Below, piece by piece: positions 52,498 to 60,678 of a stretch of 64,000 nt of DNA. Position numbers and translations under genes: made by a program. Under the pieces are notes generated by a model. That model had not been told where the DNA came from. It saw only the letters and a program-made list of their open reading frames with translations, and did not search any database. This DNA comes from Nocardioides sp. CER19. Lineage in GTDB: Bacteria; Actinomycetota; Actinomycetes; Propionibacteriales; Nocardioidaceae. The stretch is taken from the NCBI RefSeq assembly GCF_029846275.1, contig NZ_JARVWS010000002.1, positions 1,364,001-1,428,000 of the forward strand, given 5' to 3'. Numbering within the stretch: position 1 is the first letter of the stretch; the number at the start of each line of letters is the position of its first letter.

Positions 52498-53382
52498 CTA
52501 CGGGATGAGCGCGACCTTGCCCCCCGGGTGACCGCCGCGCAGCAGGGCGACCGCGTCGAGCGCGTCGACGAGCCGGAACGTGCGCGCCATCGGGACGACC
52601 AGCCGGCCGTCGCTCGCGAGCGAGATCAGGTCCCGACGCACCGAGTCGCGGTAGGTCTTCGACGCCGGCATGCCGCCGCCGATCCGCTGGAGTCCTGAGG
52701 ACTCCGGCGCGGCGATGGTGACGATCCGGGCCGGGTCCGCCACGAGCGCCTTCGAGACCGCCACAGCCTCGTCGGTGCCCACGCAGTCGAGCGCCGCGTC
52801 GATCTCGTCGCCGCCGAGGCGGTCGGCGAGCCCGTCGCCGTAGGCCACCGGCACCCCGCCGAACGAGGCCACCCTCTCGAAGCTGCCCTCGCTCGCCGTG
52901 CCGACGACGCGCACCCCGCGCGTCGCGGCGAGCTGGAGAACCGCGACCCCGACCGCACCGGAGGCGCCGTGCACGAGGACCGTCTCGCCGGCGCGCGCGC
53001 CGACGACGTGCAGCATCTCGGCGGCGGTCGTGGCGGCGAGGAGGAGGTTCGCCGCCTCCGGGAACGAGAGGGCTGGTGGCTTGGCGAACACGTCGGCGGC
53101 CGGGATGGTGAGCTCGCTCGCCCAGCCACCGGAGACCCGGAACGCCAGCACCTCGTCACCGACGGAGAAGCCGGCGTCGGCGCCCGCGGCCGAGACGACC
53201 CCGGCGACCTCATAGCCGATCGGCACCGGGAACGACGTCGCGCGGGCGGGGTGCTTGTGGTCGGCGGGGTTCACTCCGGCGGCCCGGACGGACACGGTGA
53301 CCTCGTCCGGCCCCGGCGCGGGGACGTCGTAGTCCTCGAGGGTGAAGGTCGTCGGGTCGGTTGCGATCCAGTGCTGGGCCAC
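52498..53382 (-). CDS. zinc-free MDR/quinone oxidoreductase-like protein
   Basis: This 294-residue medium-chain dehydrogenase has the N-terminal GroES-like domain (VTVSVRAAGVNPADHKHP) and a Rossmann fold with VLVHGASGAVGVAVLQLAATRG. The structural zinc cysteines are absent, as in quinone reductases. It would use NADPH to reduce an activated alkene or quinone. It ends ten bases from the era stop, convergent, and is followed upstream by a divergent-looking MFS gene on the same strand. Confidence 0.86.
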   Translation of the reverse strand: MAQHWIATDPTTFTLEDYDVPAPGPDEVTVSVRAAGVNPADHKHPARATSFPVPIGYEVAGVVSAAGADAGFSVGDEVLAFRVSGGWASELTIPAADVFAKPPALSFPEAANLLLAATTAAEMLHVVGARAGETVLVHGASGAVGVAVLQLAATRGVRVVGTASEGSFERVASFGGVPVAYGDGLADRLGGDEIDAALDCVGTDEAVAVSKALVADPARIVTIAAPESSGLQRIGGGMPASKTYRDSVRRDLISLASDGRLVVPMARTFRLVDALDAVALLRGGHPGGKVALIP

Positions 53383-53391
53383 CTCGCGATG

Positions 53392-55008
53392 CTAGCCAGT
53401 GATCTCGACGGGCGGCGCCCCCTCGTCGTCGAGCAGATGGGTCTCCTCGCGCTTGCGCGGCAGCATGAGCGCGGGGACCAGCGCCACGACGATGACGACC
53501 CAGGCGACCCAGTAGGTCTGGGCGAAGGCAGCCGCCGCGCTCGACATGCCGTTGGCGACCGCCGCCGGGTCGAGCCCGAGCTTGGCGAAGAGCGCCGGCT
53601 GGGTGTTCTTCAGGATCGCTGCGGTGGTCTCGGTGATGCCGTCCGGGAAACCGGGGATGTGCTGGGTGCCCGGGATCACCGGGGAGTTCTTGAGGTTGTT
53701 GGTCAGCACGACCGACATCGTCGCGACGCCGACGGAGCTCGCGATCTGCTGGTTGATGTTGAGCAGGGTGGAGCCACGGGCGACCTCGTGCGCCCGCAGG
53801 GTCCGCAGGGCGGTCGTCATGATCGGCATCATCGTGGCGCCCATGCCCCAGCCCATGACGACGAGCATCGCGATGATGGCGCCGTACGGCGTGGTGTCGG
53901 TGATCTGGGTGAGGCCGAACATGCCGATGATGATGAGCACGAGCCCGACGGGGACGATCCGGCCGATCGGGACCTTGTCGGAGAGGCGTCCGGCGATCGG
54001 CATCGTCATCATCGCGCCGAGGCCCTGGGGCGCGACCAGAAGACCGGCGTGCAGCGTCGACTCGCCGCGCACCTGCTGGAAGTAGGTCGGCACGAGGAGC
54101 AGGCCGCCGAAGAACGCCCCGGCGAAGAGGAACATCGTGATCAGGGAGAGCGCCAGGTTGCGGTTGCCCAGGAGGCGTAGGTCGAGCAGCGGGTGCTGGG
54201 GCTTGAACGACCACCACACGAACGTGGCCATCAGCGCCAGACCGGCGAGCGCCGGCACCCACACGTGCGGGTCGCCGACGTCGCCGCCGTGGCTCGGCAG
54301 CGACGAGACGCCGTAGAGGAAGAGGGCGAGGCCCGGCGACATCATGAGCATGCCGACGACGTCGAGAGACTCCGAGGGCTCCGGTGCGTCCTTGGCGAGG
54401 ACGACCCAGGCATAGACGATCGCGATGATCCCGAGCGGCACGTTGATCAGGAAGATCCAGTGCCAGCTCGCGACCTGGATCAGCCAGCCGCCGAGGATCG
54501 GGCCCATGATCGGCCCGAGCAGCATCGGGACGCCGAGGATCGCCATCAGCCGGCCCATCCGGTGCGGGCCGGCGGCCCGGGTCATGATCGTCATGCCGAG
54601 CGGCATCAGCATGCCGCCGCCGAGACCCTGGAGGACCCGGAAGCCGATGAGCGCGTTGATGCTCCACGCCGTCGCGCACAGGGCGGAGCCGGCCGTGAAC
54701 AGCAGGATGGCGGTCATGTAGAGCCGCTTGGTGCCGAAGCGGTCGGCGGCCCAGCCGGTCAGCGGGATGACGGTGGCGAGAGCCAGGGTGTAGCCGGTGA
54801 CGGTCCAGGCCACGTGGGAGTAGGCGAGCTCCTCCCCGCCGTGGCCGAAGACCCGCTGGAAGGTCGGGAGGGCGACGTTGACGACGGTGATGTCGAGGAT
54901 CGACATGATCGCGCCGAGCACGACCACGCCGGCGACCTTGAGGACGGCTGCGTCGATGTGGTCGGGATAGTCGATCGGTGAGGCGGACGGCGATGTGGAG
55001 GATGCCAT
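53392..55008 (-). CDS. MFS multidrug exporter, DHA2 type
   Basis: The 538-residue protein has 14 predicted membrane helices with the DHA2 signature LDITVVNVALPTFQ and GWAADRFGTKRLY (motif A). It probably exports hydrophobic compounds using the proton gradient. AAGGA precedes the ATG at 55008. It is the second DHA2 exporter in the window (see 16581) but has no dedicated regulator beside it. The MDR oxidoreductase follows after only nine bases, so the two may be co-transcribed. Confidence 0.9.
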   Translation of the reverse strand: MASSTSPSASPIDYPDHIDAAVLKVAGVVVLGAIMSILDITVVNVALPTFQRVFGHGGEELAYSHVAWTVTGYTLALATVIPLTGWAADRFGTKRLYMTAILLFTAGSALCATAWSINALIGFRVLQGLGGGMLMPLGMTIMTRAAGPHRMGRLMAILGVPMLLGPIMGPILGGWLIQVASWHWIFLINVPLGIIAIVYAWVVLAKDAPEPSESLDVVGMLMMSPGLALFLYGVSSLPSHGGDVGDPHVWVPALAGLALMATFVWWSFKPQHPLLDLRLLGNRNLALSLITMFLFAGAFFGGLLLVPTYFQQVRGESTLHAGLLVAPQGLGAMMTMPIAGRLSDKVPIGRIVPVGLVLIIIGMFGLTQITDTTPYGAIIAMLVVMGWGMGATMMPIMTTALRTLRAHEVARGSTLLNINQQIASSVGVATMSVVLTNNLKNSPVIPGTQHIPGFPDGITETTAAILKNTQPALFAKLGLDPAAVANGMSSAAAAFAQTYWVAWVVIVVALVPALMLPRKREETHLLDDEGAPPVEITG

Positions 55009-55246
55009 GGGAGGTCCTTCCGGGCGTTCCGGTCGGTGTTGGGCCGTGGTCGGGCTGGTCCGCGGCAGCGCGGATCAGCAAGGCACGTGGTCCATCCTTC
55101 TCCGCCGCAACCCGTGACGCACGCCACTTTGTTCCCGGCCTCGCTGATCGATCCGCCTCGAGGTGGGTTCCCGGGCGGAGGGCCGGTGCCGGCACGGGGC
55201 CAGCGCGCTCCTTTACGGGACCCCAGGACGGGTCCACGCTGGCCAC

Positions 55247-56227
55247 ATGGACGTTCGGTTCGTCGACGCGTCGGGAGCGCACCAGCACGACATCGAGGAC
55301 CTGACCGCCCTGCTCGACCGCGAGGACGGCTTCGTCTGGATCGATGTTCCGCAGTGGGACGACGAGACGACCAGGCTGCTCTCCGGGCTCGGCTGCCACC
55401 CCCGGGTGGTGGAGGACTGCCGACGGCGCAACCACGTGCCCACGGTGCACAGCTATCGCGACCACTACTTCGTGATCGCCCACGCCCCCTTGGAGGGTGT
55501 GAACGGGCACGTGCACATGCTCGAGCTGGACCAGATCGTCGGGGACCGGTTCCTCGTCACGGTGCACGGACCGATGAACCCGGTGGTGGACCGAGGTGAG
55601 GCGCTGGTGGAGACCGCCGCGGTGCGCGGCCGGATCGAGGCGGGCCGGTTCTGCCCGGGCACGCCCGCCGAGCTCTCCTACGCCCTCTCGTCGGCGGTGG
55701 CGCGACGGCAGCGGGCCCTGGTGGCGCTCGTCGCCGAGAAGCTCCCCGGCCTGGAGCAGGAGGTGATGCAGTCGAAGCTCACCGCGCCGGAGGTGCTGTT
55801 GGAGCGGATGTTCCTGATCCGGCACGAGCTGATCACCGCCCGGACGATGGCAGCCCAGACGCACGACGTCTACGCCAGGATCGGCTCCCTCGACCGGTTC
55901 GTGCCCGAACCGTCGCGGGTGCTGGCTCGGGACCTGGCCGACCAGTTCAACCGCGTGCGGTCGATCGCGGACGGCGAGGCACAGTTCCTCTTCGGCGTGA
56001 TCGAGCTCTACCAGACGAAGGTCAACACCAAGATGACCGTCGCGATGGAGCGGCTGGCGGTGATCGCGGCCATCACCCTGCCGATCACCGCGCTGGCCTC
56101 GATCTACGGCATGAACATGATCGTCAACCGGAGCACGCACGTGACGCAGCTGGTCATCGTCATCGCGGTGATGCTGACCATGTCGGGTCTGCTCTTGCAC
56201 TGGGCGCACCGGCAGGGCTGGTGGTGA
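55247..56227 (+). CDS. CorA-family magnesium/divalent cation transporter
   Basis: The 326-residue protein has a large cytosolic N-terminal domain, a long helix leading to the membrane, and two C-terminal helices separated by IYGMNM, which holds the diagnostic GMN motif. CorA channels admit magnesium or other divalent ions. The ATG at 55247 gives a normal length; an earlier in-frame start at 55163 is less likely. CACGCT six bases upstream is a weak leaderless -10. The 238-base gap upstream shows no other clear element. Confidence 0.9.
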   Translation: MDVRFVDASGAHQHDIEDLTALLDREDGFVWIDVPQWDDETTRLLSGLGCHPRVVEDCRRRNHVPTVHSYRDHYFVIAHAPLEGVNGHVHMLELDQIVGDRFLVTVHGPMNPVVDRGEALVETAAVRGRIEAGRFCPGTPAELSYALSSAVARRQRALVALVAEKLPGLEQEVMQSKLTAPEVLLERMFLIRHELITARTMAAQTHDVYARIGSLDRFVPEPSRVLARDLADQFNRVRSIADGEAQFLFGVIELYQTKVNTKMTVAMERLAVIAAITLPITALASIYGMNMIVNRSTHVTQLVIVIAVMLTMSGLLLHWAHRQGWW

Positions 56228-56231
56228 CCGG

Positions 56232-57374
56232 TCAGAGGAGGTGCCCGCTCCTCCGATCGACCAGCGGCCGCCCGTCGAAGCGCGCCAGCCCGAGCGAGCC
56301 GACGTCGGCGTCCGGCTCACCTTCCTCGGCCAGGTCGGCGAGGATCTCGCCCATCAGCGCCGAGAACTTGAAGCCGGCTCCCGAGTCACCGCAGGCGAGC
56401 ACGACGCGGCCCACCCGGTCGATGACGAAGAGGCCGTCGGGAGAGTCGGTCCAGCTGCAGATCTGCGCGTCGAGGACCGGGTCGGAGATGAACCCCAGGC
56501 GCGCGGCCTCGACGGCGGTCTCGTGGGTGCGCTCGTCGGAGGGTGTCCGGTCGACGTCGTCGGGCGTCCAGCCGCGCACCGCCACGTCGAGCCCGATCTT
56601 GTAGCCACGGCCGGGGGTGGGCATCGAGTAGAACCCCGGACTGGCGCCGTACGCCCCCTCGAAGAGGCACGGGACGTCGTCGTAGCGGTGCGGGGCGTCG
56701 GGCGAGCCGAAGTGCACGACCTGCTCCAGCTGCGGGGTGAGCGGTACGTCGACGTCGAGCATCGGCAGCAGCGCGACGGCGCCCGGTCCAGGGGCGACCA
56801 CGACGACGTCGGCGGCCATCCGGCCACCGTCCCGCAGCTCCACGCTCCCGGCAGCCGCGTCGATCCCGATGACCTCGTCCCGCACCAGCCGGCCTCCCGC
56901 CTCGCGGAAGAGCCGACCCTGCGCCGCCATCGAGGCAGCGGCGAGCACGCACCCGCCCAGCGGCGTCCAGACCGCCGGCCGCTCGTCGGGCACGAGGCCG
57001 GGGAGCCAGCGGCCGACGTCGGCGGCCTCCACCTCAACGTGCTCGACCTCCTCCTCGCGGAGCGTCGTCAGCAGCCGGGTCGGATCGTGGTCGCGCCAGA
57101 GCACCCCGACCTTGCGGTAGACCTCGGTCCCGGACCGCGCGGCCAGACGATCCATGGCGCCCACGCTGCGCAGCCCGAGCCGGCAGAGCACCGGGGTCGC
57201 GTCCGCGTGGCGCCAGACGCGGGTCGGACCAGGCGACGACGAGAGCAGGTTCGCGACGCCGTACCGGTCGACGAGGGTCACCTCGTGACCACGCAGGGCG
57301 AGCTGGGCCGCAGTGGGCAGACCCCACGCCCCGGCGCCGACCACGATCGCCCTGCGGCGGCTCCGGCCCGTCAT
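56232..57374 (-). CDS. FAD-dependent oxidoreductase of the DAO/sarcosine oxidase family
   Basis: This 380-residue flavoprotein has the N-terminal dinucleotide motif VVGAGAWG (11-18) and the C-terminal FAD segment VVLACGDSGAGFKFSALMGE, as in monomeric sarcosine oxidases and related amine oxidases. The lysine in FKF is close to the oxygen-activating position of this family. The substrate is unknown. Its start is directly preceded by a -10 box, TACGGT, and a pentanucleotide tandem repeat that fills the promoter spacer. It is convergent with corA, four bases apart. Confidence 0.88.
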   Translation of the reverse strand: MTGRSRRRAIVVGAGAWGLPTAAQLALRGHEVTLVDRYGVANLLSSSPGPTRVWRHADATPVLCRLGLRSVGAMDRLAARSGTEVYRKVGVLWRDHDPTRLLTTLREEEVEHVEVEAADVGRWLPGLVPDERPAVWTPLGGCVLAAASMAAQGRLFREAGGRLVRDEVIGIDAAAGSVELRDGGRMAADVVVVAPGPGAVALLPMLDVDVPLTPQLEQVVHFGSPDAPHRYDDVPCLFEGAYGASPGFYSMPTPGRGYKIGLDVAVRGWTPDDVDRTPSDERTHETAVEAARLGFISDPVLDAQICSWTDSPDGLFVIDRVGRVVLACGDSGAGFKFSALMGEILADLAEEGEPDADVGSLGLARFDGRPLVDRRSGHLL

Positions 57375-57380
57375 GCCGTG

Positions 57381-57386
57381 ACCGTA
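57381..57386 (-). promoter_or_regulatory. -10 box of the DAO oxidoreductase gene
   Basis: On the minus strand TACGGT is followed by six bases and the ATG at 57374, so transcription probably starts at the start codon. The spacer upstream is made of tandem repeats. Confidence 0.6.
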
Positions 57387-57410
57387 CCGAACCGAACCGA
57401 ACCGAACCGA
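57386..57410. repeat. pentanucleotide tandem repeat in a promoter spacer
   Basis: ACCGA is repeated five times without error (TCGGT on the gene strand), flanked by the related ACCGT and ACGGA. It covers the region between the -10 and the expected -35 of the DAO gene. Each unit gained or lost would shift that spacing by five bases. Confidence 0.9.
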
Positions 57411-57469
57411 ACGGAGGACGGTCAGGCGCCGCCGGTCCGGCGACCGGGAGGAACGGCGCCGATGGGACT

Positions 57470-57498
57470 TTGGTCCTGGCTCGTCCCCGGCTTAGTCT
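57470..57498 (+). promoter_or_regulatory. promoter of the Rpf-like gene
   Basis: TTGGTC (57470-57475), a 17-base spacer and TAGTCT (57493-57498) make a good housekeeping promoter. It gives a leader of about 220 bases, which contains the riboswitch. Confidence 0.65.
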
Positions 57499-57529
57499 CG
57501 TGAGGTCCCGCCGACGGTGGGACGGTCGC

Positions 57530-57717
57530 CGGTCCCGCCGAGTCCTGTCCGGCCGGGCGGCCCCTCGAGCGTCATCGCACGGGCAGGAGCGGGGGACCCA
57601 GGTCCTTCCGGGCAACCTGTCGACGTGCAGGAGGCCCTTGGGGTGAAGCCGCCAGACCGGCGGCCGGGCACGCTCTCCGTCCGAACCCGACAGCTAACCT
57701 CGCAGGCGCGGAGGAGA
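57530..57717 (+). ncRNA. ydaO-type c-di-AMP riboswitch
   Basis: The leader of the Rpf-like gene carries the conserved blocks of the ydaO/yuaA riboswitch in order: CCGCCGAGTCCTG near 57536, GCGGGGGACCCAGG near 57590, TTGGGGTGAAGCC near 57639 and CCGAACCCGACAGC then TAACCTCGCAGGCG ending near 57708. The last block lies just ahead of the GGAGGAG ribosome site (57710-57716). In actinobacteria this class controls cell-wall hydrolase genes such as rpf, and c-di-AMP turns them off. The blocks are seen; the boundaries are approximate. Confidence 0.88.
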
Positions 57718-57722
57718 TCCCT

Positions 57723-58061
57723 ATGCGCATGCGCACGCTCCTGTCCTCGACCGTCCTCGCGGCGGCCACCATCACCCCGGTCGTCGCGGTCGCATCGCCC
57801 GCTCACGCGGCGACGACCCGTACCTGGCAGCGGCTCGCCAACTGCGAGTCCGGTGGCCGCTGGCACCTCAACACGCACAACGGCTACTACGGCGGCCTGC
57901 AGATCAGCGGCAGCACGTGGCGCGGCTACGGCGGGCGCCGGTTCGCCCGGCTGCCCAGTCGCGCCACGAAGGCCCAGCAGATCAAGGTCGCCGAGCGGAT
58001 CAAGCGCGGCCAGGGCTGGGGCGCGTGGCCGGCCTGCTCGGCGCGCATCGGCGTGCGCTGA
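57723..58061 (+). CDS. secreted transglycosylase-like (Rpf-domain) protein
   Basis: This 112-residue protein has a signal peptide (about 1-29, ending SPAHA) and one resuscitation-promoting-factor/transglycosylase-like domain: TWQRLANCESGGRWHLNT, with the probable catalytic Glu42, then YYGGLQISGSTWRGYGG and WGAWPACSARIGVR. The two cysteines (41 and about 106) probably form the usual disulfide. It would cleave peptidoglycan outside the cell. No LysM domain is present. Expression is likely governed by c-di-AMP through the leader riboswitch. Confidence 0.93.
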   Translation: MRMRTLLSSTVLAAATITPVVAVASPAHAATTRTWQRLANCESGGRWHLNTHNGYYGGLQISGSTWRGYGGRRFARLPSRATKAQQIKVAERIKRGQGWGAWPACSARIGVR

Positions 58062-58095
58062 CCCGCTGGTCCTGGACGCTCTGCGCCGTGCGGGC

Positions 58096-58668
58096 TCAGC
58101 GGGTGGCGGCCGGCTCGAACGTCGGCCGCCACTCCCGCCTGAGCAGCCCGTAGACCCACGAGTCGGAGACCTCGCCGTCGACGACGCAGTCCTCGCGCAG
58201 CGTCCCCTCCCGCACGAACCCGAGCTTCTCCAGGACGCGGGCGGACGCCGCATTGCGCGTGTCCGCCTCGGCCTGCACGCGGTTGAGGTCGAGCGTGTCG
58301 AACGCCCACTGCAGCAGGGCGCGTGCGGCCTCGGTCGCGTATCCCTGTCCCCAGGCCGCATCGGTGAGGCAGTAGCCCAGCGACGCGCTGCGGTGGTCGG
58401 GGTTCCAGCGGGTGAGGCTGCACCAGCCGAGGAAGGCCCCGTCGGAGGCTCGCTCGATGGCCGGCCGCGCCCCGGTGCCCTCGTCCGCCATCTGCCGGCA
58501 CGCCGCGAGGAAGCGCTCGGCGCGCGCGGGCTCGCGCCACGGGGGTGAGTCCCAGTAGCGCAGGACGTGGGCGCTGCTGTGGAGGGCGAAGAGGTCGTCC
58601 GCGTCCGCAGCGGTGAAGGGACGCAGCCGCAGGCGGTCGGTGTGCAGGGTCGGTGCGGGCAGGGGCAT
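58096..58668 (-). CDS. GNAT acetyltransferase (RimJ/RimL-like)
   Basis: The 190-residue protein begins LHTDRLRLRPFTAADADDLF, typical of the RimJ/RimL group, and has the acetyl-CoA loop in AWGQGYATEAARALLQWAF and the late NAASARVLEKLGFVREG. It may acetylate a protein N-terminus, an amino acid or an antibiotic. It starts eight bases after the acyl-CoA dehydrogenase stop, so the two are an operon. A longer frame running back through that gene is rejected. Confidence 0.9.
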   Translation of the reverse strand: MPLPAPTLHTDRLRLRPFTAADADDLFALHSSAHVLRYWDSPPWREPARAERFLAACRQMADEGTGARPAIERASDGAFLGWCSLTRWNPDHRSASLGYCLTDAAWGQGYATEAARALLQWAFDTLDLNRVQAEADTRNAASARVLEKLGFVREGTLREDCVVDGEVSDSWVYGLLRREWRPTFEPAATR

Positions 58669-58676
58669 GTGTGCCC

Positions 58677-59834
58677 CTAGAGCCCCATCGCCTTGGCGAT
58701 GATGGTCTTCATGACCTCGCTGGTCCCGCCGTAGATCCGGTTGACGCGGCTGTCGGCGTAGAGCCGGGCGATCGGGTACTCGTTCATGTAGCCGTACCCG
58801 CCGTGCAGCTGCAGGCAGCGGTCGATCACCTCGGAGGCGATCTCCGTGCAGAAGAGCTTGGCCGACGCGGCCTCGGGAGCCGTCAGCTCGCCGGCGTCGA
58901 GGGCCTCCAACGCGCGGTCGGCGACGGCTTGGGCGGCGTCGACCTTGGCCTGGCACGCGGCCAGCTCGAACTTGGTGTTCTGGAACGAGGCCACCTCCTT
59001 GCCGAAGACTGTGCGCTGCTCGGTGTACTCCTGGGCGAACCGGACCGCGGCCGCGGCCTGCGCGTAGGCGCCGTAGGCGATGCCGAGCCGCTCCTGCGGG
59101 AGGTTCTGGCCGAGGTAGGAGAAGCCCTGGTTCTCCTCGCCCAGCAGGTCCTCCGCCGGAACGACGACGTCGGAGAACGACAGCTCCGCGGTGTCGGAGG
59201 TGCGCAGCCCGATCTTGTCCAGCTTGCGGCCGACGGCGTAGCCCGACGCCTTCGTGTCGACCACGAAGAGCGATATCCCGAAGCGCCGGTCGTTCTCGAG
59301 CGGCGGCGACGTGCGGGCGCAGACGATGACGCGGTCGGCGTGGTAGCCGCCGGTGATGAACGTCTTGGCGCCGTTCAGGACGTAGTGGCTGCCGTCGTCC
59401 GAGCGACGCGCCGTCGTCCGCATGCCGGCGAGGTCCGAGCCGGTGCCGGGCTCGGTCATCGCGATCGCGAACATCGTCTCGCCGGACACGAAGCCGGGCA
59501 TCCAGCGCTCGAGCTGCTCCGGCGTGCCCAGCTTGAGGAGGTAGGGCAGGCACAGCGCGACGTGGACCCCGGAGCCGCCGAAGTTCACACCCGCGCGGGC
59601 GGTCTCCTCGTACTGCACGGCGGCGTACTTGAAGGAGTCGATCCCGGCGCCGCCGTACTCCTCGGGGACCTCGATCCCGAACAGGCCGAGCTCGGCGAGC
59701 TTGTAGTAGAAGTCGCGCGGCACCAGGCCGTCGTCGAACCACTCCTGGTAGTGGGGCACGACCTCGGCCTCGATGAAGGCCCGCAGGGTCTTGCGGAACG
59801 ACTCGTGATCCTCGTTGAAGACGGTACGGCGCAT
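58677..59834 (-). CDS. acyl-CoA dehydrogenase
   Basis: This 385-residue flavoprotein has the ACAD pattern: ELGLFGIEVPEEYGGAGID, FAIAMTEPGTGSDLAGMRT, then a helical C-terminal domain ending RIYGGTSEVMKTIIAKAMGL. The catalytic base Glu is probably the one in YGGTSEV. It would introduce a double bond into an acyl-CoA. Substrate chain length cannot be told. The start is marked by TAGTCT six bases ahead of the ATG. Confidence 0.93.
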   Translation of the reverse strand: MRRTVFNEDHESFRKTLRAFIEAEVVPHYQEWFDDGLVPRDFYYKLAELGLFGIEVPEEYGGAGIDSFKYAAVQYEETARAGVNFGGSGVHVALCLPYLLKLGTPEQLERWMPGFVSGETMFAIAMTEPGTGSDLAGMRTTARRSDDGSHYVLNGAKTFITGGYHADRVIVCARTSPPLENDRRFGISLFVVDTKASGYAVGRKLDKIGLRTSDTAELSFSDVVVPAEDLLGEENQGFSYLGQNLPQERLGIAYGAYAQAAAAVRFAQEYTEQRTVFGKEVASFQNTKFELAACQAKVDAAQAVADRALEALDAGELTAPEAASAKLFCTEIASEVIDRCLQLHGGYGYMNEYPIARLYADSRVNRIYGGTSEVMKTIIAKAMGL

Positions 59835-59840
59835 GGCGCC

Positions 59841-59846
59841 AGACTA
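59841..59846 (-). promoter_or_regulatory. -10 box, leaderless acyl-CoA dehydrogenase transcript
   Basis: On the minus strand TAGTCT is followed by six bases and the ATG at 59834. Confidence 0.6.
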
Positions 59847-59856
59847 CGAGGACGGC

Positions 59857-60678
59857 TCAGGCGGGAGCCCAGCAGATCCCGTAGGTCTGGCCCGCGGCCC
59901 ACTGCTGGGCGGTCGGCCACTCGTAGCCCCACTGGTAGTCGAGGGCGTCCTTCGCGACGCCCCGGCCGGCCTCCTGGCAGGGCTTCTGGCCGGCCGCCTT
60001 GGCCGCCGATGCGCCCGGGTACGTCTTGCCGTCGCCCAGCGCGATCGTGCGCAGCGCGCGCCAGCTGTGCTTCTCCCGGCACAGCACCCGGCGGAAGCCC
60101 TTCGTGCCGGGCTCAGCGGTGCCGCACATGGCGTAGGGACCGCCGGCGGTCCGCAGGGCCCCGCTGAGCGTGCCGGTCAGCGGGGCCAGCTGCTGGCCTC
60201 CGGCGACGGCGATCACGTCGCAGCGGTACCAGTCGGCGCCCTCGTCGGAGGCGTCGACCGTCGGCGTGAACCAGACCGCACGGAGCATCGACAGCCGCAG
60301 CCGCTCGGTGGACGCGCCGAGGAAGGCGGTCAGCCGTCGGGGGCAGGACCCGCTCACCTGGCGCTGCACGCGGGGCGAGTCGACGGCGACCAGGTGGCCG
60401 CCGACCTCGGTGGTGAGCCGGCCGACGGCGTACGTCTGGGCGGTGTGCGCTGACCGGCACGGCACCGGGTCGTCGGTCGTGGCGGGGGCGAGGGCCTGGG
60501 TGTAGGTCAGCCGGTGGCAGGTCCGGTCCTTCGGTGCCGGCGCCGGCGTGGCACGGGGCGGTGGCGTGGGCTTGGTCGTCGTCGCGGCGCGCGGCGTGTC
60601 GTCACCGGAGGTGCAACCGGTCGCGAGCAGTACGACGGCCGCGACCGCGGTCAGCAGGCGGATGATCGGGCGGGTCAC
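59857..60678 (-). CDS. septum-formation-family lipoprotein (second copy)
   Basis: The 273-residue product starts at a GTG that overlaps the stop of the preceding gene by four bases. A signal peptide ends in a lipobox (ATGC, Cys near residue 23), followed by a Thr/Pro linker. The extracellular part has paired cysteines and motifs shared with its neighbour: DWYRCDVIAV, a LCREKHSWRALRTIALG block and a terminal YGICWAP. These are hallmarks of the actinobacterial Septum_form domain. The role is not established; a part in cell division is proposed from the family name only. Confidence 0.78.
   Translation of the reverse strand: MTRPIIRLLTAVAAVVLLATGCTSGDDTPRAATTTKPTPPPRATPAPAPKDRTCHRLTYTQALAPATTDDPVPCRSAHTAQTYAVGRLTTEVGGHLVAVDSPRVQRQVSGSCPRRLTAFLGASTERLRLSMLRAVWFTPTVDASDEGADWYRCDVIAVAGGQQLAPLTGTLSGALRTAGGPYAMCGTAEPGTKGFRRVLCREKHSWRALRTIALGDGKTYPGASAAKAAGQKPCQEAGRGVAKDALDYQWGYEWPTAQQWAAGQTYGICWAPA

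Noticed and set aside
53026-56320. Very long antisense frames across the MFS, MDR and CorA genes
   Set aside because: They are Arg/Pro/Ala-rich shadow frames typical of high-GC DNA with no family motifs.
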